This document shows, in pieces, positions 39,001-45,655 of a stretch of 64,000 nucleotides of DNA. The position numbers and the translations under genes were made by a program. The notes below the pieces were generated by a model that ran no database searches, was not told the origin of the DNA, and worked only from the letters and a program-made list of their open reading frames with translations. The DNA lies in NCBI GenBank assembly GCA_964036195.1, contig OZ038455.1, forward strand, positions 9,627,855 to 9,691,854, written 5' to 3'. Source of the stretch: Sphaerolaimus hirsutus. Its lineage: Eukaryota > Nematoda > Chromadorea > Monhysterida > Sphaerolaimidae. Position 1 is the first letter of the stretch; each line of letters starts with the position of its first letter.

Positions 39001-39354
39001 TCACTCGTCTGACGGAGAACGCAGTGCCCAAAAGCTCGTTCCGGTAAATGTCCACTATTACCTGCATTCAAGATCAATGTCACAAGATAAACACGCACAA
39101 TCATTAGGATATATGCGTAATGTTAATAGGTTTGTTCAAGATAATACCACATATCAAATTTACCTGTTCATTGAATGGGTCATGATTTTCAGAGTACGGC
39201 GCCCAGTAACGCATGGCCAGCTGAGAAAGAAAATGAAATTCTAAAACAATGAGATAGATAAGATGGACGTAAAAAAAGCAAAGGCCCTAAGCCCAACCTT
39301 AGTAATGCCGTCATGCACCAAATTCTCCACTGTTGGAATCCCCAGTTGCTTCAT
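18022..39354 (-). CDS. AQR: Aquarius, intron-binding spliceosomal RNA helicase
   Basis: AQR is an SF1 helicase of the intron-binding complex in the spliceosome. It contacts the intron upstream of the branch point and links splicing to snoRNP assembly. About 34 exons can be followed in order. The N-terminus ([19 protein letters not shown], 39298-39354) leads into RYWAPYSE (39.2 kb), [17 protein letters not shown] (38.99-38.9 kb), [13 protein letters not shown] (35.55 kb), [10 protein letters not shown] (34.76 kb), YYxG-type acidic motifs with [16 protein letters not shown] (34.3 kb), [10 protein letters not shown] (32.2 kb) and [14 protein letters not shown] (30.35 kb). Helicase motifs: Walker [10 protein letters not shown] (29.16 kb), Ia [22 protein letters not shown] (25.5 kb), [12 protein letters not shown] (25.04 kb), [17 protein letters not shown] (22.9 kb) and [13 protein letters not shown] (22.05 kb). 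The tail runs through 20.0, 19.3 and 18.2 kb to KPIAFETLE and a TGA at 18022. All motifs are intact. The long introns are full of short elements. Confidence 0.95.
18335..18470. mobile_element. CGATAT-core element, copy 6
   Basis: ATATATCGTATCGACATTTT to AAAAGTTATATCGTCCCAAG, with degenerate TATCGAT units. It lies in an AQR intron. Confidence 0.6.
18505..18906. mobile_element. CAGGGACGTATCCAGG-family element, copy 1
   Basis: Starts CCAGGGACGTATACAGAATT and closes CCCCCCCTCCTGGATACGTT. The family order is G-run, CTGCTTGTTTAC, C-run, GGCGCC-rich palindromes, ATGTATGTAAATAT, then a GCGCGC segment and closing C-run. Confidence 0.75.
19440..19862. mobile_element. Two CTAGTTGACA-family elements side by side
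   Basis: One begins at ACACTAGTTGACAACGACAC (about 19458). Another spans from CGCTAGTTGACATTGACACC (about 19717) to GATGTCAACTAGCGTGTGTG (about 19862). Both carry AATTCAAAG or AAGCTTTGAAT modules seen again at 49.5 and 59.7 kb. They lie in an AQR intron. Confidence 0.6.
20158..21610. repeat. Long foldback palindrome in an AQR intron
   Basis: The left arm starts TAAACACCTTCCCGGACAAG and the right arm ends CTTGTCCGGGAAGGTGTTTA. The arms stay closely matched for about 700 bases each and meet near 20.88 kb, around a short unmatched centre. Arms carry GGGTGGTGAACTTG, CATGGGTCACTGCATATAAA and ACATAACCTCTAAAATGC in opposite order. No convincing protein is encoded; both arms give the same short open frames. 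This looks like a foldback transposable element. Confidence 0.9.
22133..22310. mobile_element. TGTCAAATGTCATG-core element, introner-family relative
   Basis: From GGGGGCAGAGACAGACCATG through AAGTATCAAATGTCACGTAA and the complementary half CATTTTTCATGACAATTGAC. It is interrupted by the CAGGGACGTATCC element that follows; ACTTTACACTTGACAGCG resumes after 22745. Confidence 0.6.
22311..22745. mobile_element. CAGGGACGTATCCAGG-family element, copy 2
   Basis: CAGGGACGTATCCAGGATTT at the left and CCCCCTGGATACGGCCCTG at the right form the terminal inverted repeat. The interior has TGGCGCCATTAGTAGGCGCC palindromes and GACTGCGCGCTTGCGCGCA. It is nearly identical to the copy at 27.91 kb. Confidence 0.9.
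23786..23953. mobile_element. AAGTGAAATGAG-core element
   Basis: CACTTCCGGAAGTGGAAAAG, then CATTTTTTACTTTTCATTTC units, then CTCCACTTGCGGAAATAG. The ends CCGGAAGTGGA and TCCACTTGCGG are inverted. AQR intron. Confidence 0.7.
24240..24545. mobile_element. TGTCAAATG element enclosing a TATCCAAGTCTTAT insertion
   Basis: AAGCCCTGTAAAGTGACAAA and CTTTACAGGGCTTGGACCTG are the outer ends. Inside lies a smaller inverted repeat made of TCGTATCCAAGTCTTATG and CATAAGATTGGGATACGAAA. AQR intron. Confidence 0.65.
25118..25410. mobile_element. CTATCTATC/GGGGG-family element, diverged
   Basis: TACGGGGGTCTCCAATGGGG to AAAATCTAGGATACCCCCTA, with the ACCTACTTTCAGTGATTTTT module found in the 10.5-kb copy. AQR intron. 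Confidence 0.6.
25660..25880. mobile_element. AAGTGAAATGAG-core element
   Basis: AGTGAAATTGGAAGTGAAAT units face CATTTTACTTCACTTCTCAC units across a short centre. The right end is CCTTTTGCGGAACTGGCCCC. AQR intron. Confidence 0.7.
26227..26390. repeat. GTCGAGTC simple-core repeat
   Basis: CTAGGGCTCGAAACTAGATT followed by units of GAGTCGAGTCGGGCGAG. It follows the same plan (AGGGTTCGAAAC-like end plus short unit) as the CGATAT and GGTCCC elements. AQR intron. Confidence 0.55.
26763..27198. mobile_element. CAGGGACGTATCCAGG-family element, inverted copy
   Basis: Reads from AAGGACGTACGCAGGGGGGG to AATCCTGCGTACGTCCCTG, opposite in orientation to the copies at 22.3 and 27.9 kb. It contains TTACGCGCAAGCGCGCAAA and GGCGCC palindromes. 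Confidence 0.85.
27215..27410. mobile_element. CCCCTCGAAATA-family element, short copy
   Basis: ACCGTGTTTCCTCGAATTAC at the left, CTTCGAGGAAATACATTACA at the right. It lies just downstream of an AQR exon. Confidence 0.7.
27697..27910. mobile_element. CTAGTTGACA-family element
   Basis: CCCACACACACTAGTTTACA and CATGTCAAGTAGTGTGTGCAG are complementary ends, with AATTTTCATTGTTTCTGTTT inside. AQR intron. Confidence 0.7.
27911..28357. mobile_element. CAGGGACGTATCCAGG-family element, copy 4
   Basis: CCAGGGACGTATCCAGGATT to CCCCTGGATACGGCCCTGTG. It has inserted at the end of the neighbouring CTAGTTGACA element: GTGTGCAGCCAG occurs on both sides, which looks like a target duplication. Confidence 0.9.
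28785..28987. mobile_element. CTAGTTGACA-family element
   Basis: GGCCCAAACACGCCAGTTGACA and GCGATGTCAACTAGTGTCTGTG form the ends. It is intronic in AQR, a few bases after the donor of the Walker A exon. Confidence 0.7.
30160..30265. mobile_element. Introner-family fragment
   Basis: ATGCCAGCCCTGTAAAATGG and GACATTTGACACTTCACCAG. It is a short copy in an AQR intron, not touching a splice site. Confidence 0.5.
30837..31004. mobile_element. CCCCTCGAAATA-family relative
   Basis: ACAGTATTTTTACTCGAATA to TTTTTTCGAGTAAATACGGT, with GAGGAATTATTC units. AQR intron. Confidence 0.65.
31322..31490. mobile_element. CTATCTATC/GGGGG-family element
   Basis: GAGCTAGATAGCTGGGCGAT, poly-G, GACAGTAGCCCAAAATTTTG and a second GATAGATAGCTGGGCGATTT unit. 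AQR intron. Confidence 0.65.
33250..33943 (+). mobile_element. AACGTTTTTTT hairpin element, copy 1
   Basis: TAGGGTTGGCCGATGTTTTT at the left and CGTTTTTTTTCCAACCCTA at the right. Both sides contain several AAAAAACGTTTTTT hairpins. The middle 450 bases are a well conserved unique-looking segment with GCGCGCAAGCGCGCAATTTC and CTACCATGGGTGAATAAG. Short open frames in it do not resemble proteins. Two more copies lie in HAGH introns. Confidence 0.9.
34630..34695. mobile_element. Introner-family fragment
   Basis: TTTACATGACACCTGACATT then TTTACAGGTTCCGCGAGTGC, only the right half of an element. It lies in an AQR intron near TATCCAAATCTTATG-type repeats. Confidence 0.45.
36046..36426. mobile_element. 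CAGGGACGTATCCAGG-family element, inverted copy
   Basis: CAGGGCCGTATCCAGGGGGG to GATCCTGGATACGTACCTG. It interrupts a TATCCAAATCTTATTG repeat, halves of which lie at about 36005-36045 and 36427-36520. AQR intron. Confidence 0.85.
37140..37216. repeat. GGCGC palindrome flanked by GTGATG
   Basis: TAGTGATGTGAAAGCGCCATG at the left and GCGCTTTTTACATCACTACA at the right enclose GGCGCTGGCGCTTGGCGCC. The same plan appears at 48.28-48.42 kb and at the right edge of the window (63.88 kb). Confidence 0.7.
37297..37717. mobile_element. CAGGGACGTATCCAGG-family element, copy 6
   Basis: CAGGGACGTAGCCAAGATTT to CCCCCTGGCTACGTCCTTG. It carries the GGCGCC palindromes and GAAATGCGCGCTTGCGCGCA. AQR intron. Confidence 0.85.
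38045..38176. mobile_element. Introner-family element within an AQR intron
   Basis: GTCAATCCCAGACCGTGTAA to TGACATTTTACATTTTCCAG. It has the family core but the splice sites of this AQR intron lie elsewhere. Confidence 0.6.
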
Positions 39355-40089
39355 GTTGGAACAGGATCCTGCACAACAACAACGGCAGGGCAATGGAACA
39401 ATTTCGAATTTTTCTATTTTCTTTTTTACATTCTCATTTACCCAGTCGTATAACAGTTTCCGTTTTTTATCCTTTGCAGTGAGATACTAGTTTAAACTAT
39501 TCATTCTCAAAACTGGATCTATGCCTTTTTATTCACCGATATTACTATTCAGCGGTTTTTAATCAGTTGTCGTATAGCTTAAACCGATATAATCGCACCC
39601 TTGTACTTTTGATCTAGGATTTTTTGAATACAACTCTCTTGAGACTTTTTGGATACATTGGTCCGGATCCAACGCCTCTAAATGTATTTGGATTCTCAAA
39701 GAGCCATTTAATCAAAATGCCCGTGAAAAGTCCACAATCTGATTTGAAAATACAAATTGATCTACCCACCATTTTGAATCGTTTTGCAGCAGTCGAACAC
39801 GCCATTCGATATGAACCGGAAATGATCGCTGTGTATCCAAATCAAATCTGATAAAGTTGATCGGGTCGTGTATCTAAAACGTTTGTTATATCTAAAACGG
39901 TTTCGAAATCTATTGGACGGCTGCCAACTTGTCATAAGCGGTATTTGCGTATAAAGTTTTCGCAATCAGCCGGGTTTATTCCGTCCTACAAGTCGTTTCG
40001 AAATTCTTCCAAAATGTCTCTTCTCGCCTGATTTTTGATGAGTCCAGACTTGTGTAACCGTTCACCACCCACAAAATTCCCCCGCAGTT
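39355..40089. promoter_or_regulatory. Shared intergenic region between AQR and HAGH
   Basis: The two genes are transcribed away from each other with 735 bases between start codons, so promoters of both should be here. A TTGGATACA..TGTATCCAAATC inverted repeat occupies about 39615-39850 and leaves little unique sequence. No TATA box stands out. Confidence 0.5.
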
Positions 40090-43000
40090 ATGCTTATCCG
40101 TCGTATTTTCAAACAGCCAGTCCAGTTGCAACCATTATCTGTTGCGTATCGAAAAATGTCAATCGTTGTAACGCCCGTTCGCGCATTGGAGGACAATTTT
40201 ATGTACATTTTGACAGATAAAACTACTAATAAAGCCGCTCTGGTCGACCCGGTGGAACCGAAAAAGGTGCGGTCGCTTGAAAAATGGGGTGATTATTTTT
40301 TTTTGGGGGGGGGGGGTCCGTTTCGAAATCTTACAGAAATATTTCAATTTTTAAATCTCGGATTTTGATGTTTGGTTTGGGTCCACGGCACGTCTTATAG
40401 AAAATGCCTGAACCAGGCGCGATTTAGTGAATACCTTAAATTTAAAAAAAAATATTTTTCTCTAACGTATATTCCATATTCCAACAGTCGAAACATCAGA
40501 AGCTTATTCAAAAACAACCCAAAAAAATCGCAGATTCTGGAAGCTGTACGTGCCAGTGGCGTGGAGCCAACTGCCGTATTGACAACGCACCACCATTGGT
40601 TGTCACTATTATTTTGCTGGAGCCACTCCCGGACGCTGTGAAATGTAAAATGTCATGCAAATGTCAAAAAACGTGTAAAATCTTAAAACCCTGTAAAAAG
40701 TCAAACATTTGACATTTTACATAGTCCGATAGTGTCCTCTGATTGAATCTTTCAATAATACACTTTTCAATTTTTTCATCATCGCAGGGACCACTCTGGC
40801 GGCAATGAGGAATTGGTCAAACTCGCCCCGCATTTATCCGGCGCTGTTTATGGCGGCGACGACAGAATACCTGCCCTGACGCATAAATCGAAACATGGCG
40901 ACACTATTGCGGTGTGTGCAGATTGTAAACTTTTCTTCCGCTTGGGGCTGTCAGCTATCAGCTAAGAGAAGCTCTTTCCAGCATTTTATCTACTGCATAT
41001 TATGACGAGGCAAACATATTCAAGGTGAAAATGCAACTTTTGGTAATGCAATGAAAAAAACTGGATCTGTCCCTGAACATATTCGACAATTTTACCTTGA
41101 TCTCTCGATCAGCCGACGTTAATGCGACATGGTCTGATAAAACGTTTTCTTCAAAAAAAATTGACCACTTGTTTTCCACCAAAGTTTCAAAAAATTGGGA
41201 AACTCTAAATCAGCTTTGGACACATTTCAGTTTACCAGAATGAGGTGTCTGTCAACTACTGTTGATTGAGATTAAAAGTAATCCATTCTGAAAAACTAAA
41301 ATTTGTTAAAAGCTGATTTATGTGTTTCCGAAATTTCGGTACAAAACTAGGTGTAGGAACTATAAATAGGTGGAACTAGGGTTGGCCGATGTTTTTTTTT
41401 AAACGTTTTTTTTTTAAACGTTGTTTTTTTTTAAAAACATGACGTCCGAAATGTTGTTTTTTTTTAAAACATCGGCCGAAATTTTTAGTACTAAGCACTA
41501 GGTATTTTGCAAAATTTTTGCGCGCAAGTGCGCAATTTCACACACAAATTGACATTGGTGGTTGTTTTCATTGGTTTTGTTGCATTTTTAGTATCAAAAC
41601 ATCCATTTCTATGCTACCATGGGTGAATAAGCTGACATATGTTGCTGTAATATATAATATTGAGGTAATGTGCTTCCATGTACCTCCACAGTGTGTAACT
41701 TCACTCCCAAAGTAACAACCTCCTTTTATAACCTTGTTTGATCACCATTCCGTGCCAAACTTTACCTGAAGTCACGAACATTTGACTATAAGGCGATATA
41801 CGAACGATATGTCGACAAAAAATGGATATTTTTGACACAAATCACCACTTATAATGCTATCCCATGGCTCCACAGCCATTATATGGTCATATTCAACATC
41901 ACAGAGTATTGCCAGTGTCTGATATACCTATATATGTTGACACTAGGTCATATCTGGGAGCTTTTAAAAAAAAACGTTTTTTATTTTAAAAAAACGTTGT
42001 TGTTTTTTAAAAAAACGTTTGTTTGTTTTAAACATCGAATTAAAAAAAAACGTTTTTTTCCAACCCTAGGTGGAACACTGTTTGGATTTTGATGTTTGAT
42101 GATATTGATGCTTCCCCTTTACAGCTGGGCAATCTAAAGATCGAATGTCTATTCACCCCCTGCCACACATCTGGCCACCTGTGCTATTATGTCTGCGATC
42201 AGCAAGGCGGCAAAGTTGTGTTCACTGGGGACACTTTATTCATTGCCGGATGCGGCAAGTTCTTTGAAGGTACCGCTGAGCAGATGCACCACGCTTTGAA
42301 TGGGGTGCTTGGCAAGTTGCCAGATGAAACTGTTGGTTTTGTTGTGCATTTGAATGTTTTAGTTTTTTGGGTTGTTGTGATTGGAAAATGTATCCCGGTC
42401 TTTAAAAAGTCTTTTCGGAGCTCTCACACGTTTTTTAATTTGAATATTCAACCAATTGAGAACTACCGTATTTCCTCGAAATACCCCCGTCGAAATACCC
42501 CCCTCAAAATGGACATTATGAAATAATTACCCACCCCCTCGAAATACCCCCCCCCAAATTGAGTGTACAGAGAACGTACACAACAAAACTGCGGTTTGTG
42601 ATTCGGGCAATGCAAAACACACGTTAAAAACCATGAATTGTTACGTTAGAACAATGTTACACACTTAAATAAGTCAATATGCTCTTATTTATAGCGGTTA
42701 TTGTAGCATTTTTCTATGTCTGCGTACGTTACAGACGACAATTTAGTACTGGAATTTCAAAAAATTTCTGGCGAAATAATAAGCCCCCCCCTCGAAATGC
42801 CCCTCCCTCGTTTAACCCCCCCCCCCTCAAAATTCTCACTCTGAAACAATCACCCCCGGGGGGTATTTCGAAGAAATACGGTAATTCCTCAACTTTACGA
42901 CCGTGAGTCAATATTTACTTTGATCTGTACAATTTTCAGCACGTCTATGTTGGACACGAATATACTGTGACAAATCTGAAGTTTGCAGCAAAAATGGAGC

Positions 43001-44484
43001 CTAACAATCGAGATGTGCAAGAGAAACTGGCGTGGGCACAGGTATGACTTTTTATTGTGTAAATTAGAACTTATCATTTGAACTTATCGATCATTTTGTT
43101 CGGGGTGACTGTAAATTTGACTGACTACCGTAAATCTTCAGTTGCCCCCCCCCTGCTTGAATAATTTCCACTTTGTGAGTTTCATTTGTGAAAAAGGAGG
43201 GATATAGTGACAATGAAATTGTTTACTTCGAATTATTCTCACGTCGATGACAATTTTCAGTTTTCTTATTACAGGGTTGTGTTGTATTTAGGGTTGGAAA
43301 AAAAACGTTTTTTTTTTAACTCGATGTTTTTTTTAAAAAAAAACGTTTTTTTTTAAAAGCTCCCAGATATGACCTAGTGTCAACATATATAGGTATATCA
43401 GACACTGGCAATACTCTGTGATGTTAAATATGACCATATAATGGCTGTGGAGCCATGGGATAGCATTATAAGTGGTGATTTGTGTCAAAAATATCCATTT
43501 TTCGTCGACATATCGTTCGTATATCGCCTTATAGTTGAATGTTCGTGACTTCAGGTAAAGTTTGGCACAGAATGGTGATCAAACAATGTTATAAAAGGAG
43601 GTTGTTACTTTGGGAGTGAAGTTACACATTGTGGAGGTACATGGAAGCACATTACCTCAATATTATATATTACAGCAACATATGTCGGCTTATTCACCCA
43701 TGGTAGCACATAGAAATGGATGTTTTGATACTAAAAATGCAACAAAACCAATGAAAACAACCACCAATGTCAATTTGTGTGTGAAATTGCGCGCTTGCGC
43801 GCAAAAATTTTGCAAAATACCTAGTGCTTAGTACTAAAAATTTCAGCCGATGTTTTTTTAAAAAAAAAAACATTTCGGACGTCATGTTTTGTTTTGTTTT
43901 TAAACGTTTTTTTTTTTTTAAACGTTTAAAAAAAAACATCGGCCAACCCTAGTTGTATTTGCAGCAAATTTACTGTCCATATAAAATTATTTATACAATG
44001 AATTGATAGAACATTGCTTGAAAATTCTATCATTAAAACCATACTTTTTTATATTTACAAGTCGCTTTTTGTGTACGTTTGTTGCGTTCATTCCACTTTT
44101 CCGCCAAATCTCGGAACATCTTCTCACAGGAACAAGTCAAATGTGGTAAACCAACCGTGCCAAGCTCAATCGCACAGGAGAAATCCTTCAATCCATTCAT
44201 GCGTGTTTCGTTAGTCATTTTTGGATTATCGTATAATTTTTTCTATCTCAGTTTTCATCCACTGGAATGTAGAATCGCCAAAATGTTGAGAATTTAAGGA
44301 AATCCTTTTCCACTTTTCCACTTAACTTTTCCAAAGAATTTACCACTAATGCATTCATAGCTATCTGTACTAAAATATTATTGGTCGTTATAGATTGGAT
44401 GCTTTGCAAGGCTTGGCAAAGAGCCAAAATCCCGTGGAAGTTATGGCGTTTTTGAGAGAGCAGAAGAATCTGTTCAGAGCGTGA
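40090..44484 (+). CDS. HAGH: Hydroxyacylglutathione hydrolase (glyoxalase II)
   Basis: Hydrolyses S-lactoylglutathione to D-lactate and glutathione in methylglyoxal detoxification. Seven exons join in frame: 40090-40266, 40534-40598, 40788-40911, 42125-42331, 42940-43041, 44130-44209 and 44394-44484, giving 281 residues. The metal-binding signature THHHWDH is split by an intron at Trp. [18 protein letters not shown] and VGHEYT carry the other metallo-beta-lactamase residues. The last exon has REQKNLF, matching the human glutathione-binding Arg/Lys segment. The first 22 residues ([10 protein letters not shown]..) are basic and hydrophobic like a mitochondrial presequence. Met23 ([17 protein letters not shown]) fits the cytosolic start known for this enzyme, so one gene may serve both compartments. 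The exon 6 donor was chosen at GTTAGT because it restores frame and length. Confidence 0.95.
40617..40735. mobile_element. Introner-family element in HAGH intron 2
   Basis: GGAGCCACTCCCGGACGCTG to ATTTTACATAGTCCGATAGTG. It starts 18 bases after the donor and so is not itself the whole intron. Confidence 0.6.
41377..42068 (+). mobile_element. AACGTTTTTTT hairpin element, copy 2
   Basis: TAGGGTTGGCCGATGTTTTT to GTTTTTTTCCAACCCTA. The middle segment is almost identical to the copy at 33.25 kb. It lies in HAGH intron 3, just upstream of exon 4. Confidence 0.9.
42464..42883. mobile_element. CCCCTCGAAATA-family element in HAGH intron 4
   Basis: TACCGTATTTCCTCGAAATA to TTTCGAAGAAATACGGTA, with a central segment (GAGTGTACAGAGAACGTACA) shared with the copy at 49.97 kb. 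Confidence 0.85.
43289..43951 (-). mobile_element. AACGTTTTTTT hairpin element, copy 3, inverted
   Basis: Reads TAGGGTTGGAAAAAAAACG to CATCGGCCAACCCTA, opposite to the copies at 33.25 and 41.38 kb, with the same central segment. It lies in HAGH intron 5, so copies 2 and 3 face each other across exons 4 and 5. Confidence 0.9.
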
Positions 44485-45283
44485 TGATGTCATTGATAAA
44501 TATTTATTTACTACGTTATTTACGTCGATGATTTATGTTTATCGAGATTATTATGCATATCACAGCCATGTGGTATTTAATTTATTATTTAATATGCGCT
44601 AGTTTTTTTCCACTGCACTACACAAACCGTGATTGTCACCAGAGTTGATAAAAAAACGAGTCGTTATGCTACGTGTTTGTCGAGAATCGATTTTTTCAAT
44701 TGCAGCGATTTTCATTTGAAAACACCTCGGGTACTGAAAAATTTCGCTGTCATTAAAATAAATGGTTTCGATGGTTGGTTTGGAAAAAAAATCACAACAT
44801 TTTTTACAACTAAACCATTAAAACATGCTCCAGCAATCGTTAAAGAAAACCATGTTTGTATGCAGTGATAATTATTCAAATGTTGTTTAACTGCAGTTTG
44901 CGGGTGTATGATTGCATGTATGTAGCGATAAACAGTTTGCATAGTTAAAAATACGTGTCATGTGTATTTACACTGGTTGCCTGAGTTAATTTGTGTGCAT
45001 GTATACTGCGAGTATTGCTGGCTAGTTTTACTAGTTCGCTATGTTATGTAGGTAGGCTGTGGCCATGTTGCAACACTTTTGAAGAACATGCTCATCTGTA
45101 CTATTTAGGGATGTAAAAGTAAAAAGGAACCATTTTACATCGAAAACTTATGTAAATATTTATGAGTATTGGATGCAATCTTTATTTCCATTGTGCAATA
45201 GTGTGGCTTTGCAAACTCATTGAGAGCTGGTCAACTAAAACTAGCTGGTCATTGGTGAACCTGTTTCCCGTACTTTTTTTGCA
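44485..45283. other. Intergenic region downstream of HAGH
   Basis: An AATAAA near 44757 could end the HAGH transcript. Otherwise I see no gene. The sequence is unusually free of the short elements that fill the rest of the window. Confidence 0.5.
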
Positions 45284-45655
45284 TTACCCGTTTTCGAATT
45301 TGTCATGTTGCTGAAGTAAAGTTTGCGTCGCCACATTCTCGTACATTTCTTTCTGCACAACAAGTGTATGTTCACTATTCAAAACAATGTTGATTTCGTA
45401 ATCACCCGCAGCTCCAGTTAGCATTATCACATATTTACTACCGGAAAAAGCGACGTTATGGCTGAGGTGCGCCCAATTGTGGTTGATCTGCAATATTGGT
45501 CAGTTCCTATATTCTTTGTCAATTGTGAGGTGGGTTCACGTGGTACTGGTACATTTTGCCCATATGCCTCTATCGTGACTATGGGAAACACGTTTGGAAA
45601 CTTTGAATTTTTATCGTACCATACGAAAACAGTACCAGCCTGAACGGCCGTAAAG
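45284..45655 (-). CDS. Possible antisense coding exons, unidentified
   Basis: On the minus strand a CAG acceptor near 45648 opens a frame (FVWYDKNSKFPNVFPIVTIE). Skipping a possible 59-base GT..AG intron leads to INHNWAHLSHNVAFSGSKY, and the frame runs on to a stop at 45284. Composition is protein-like. The second part overlaps exon 1 of the selenoprotein gene on the other strand by about 30 bases, and no family was recognised. It may be chance. Confidence 0.25.
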
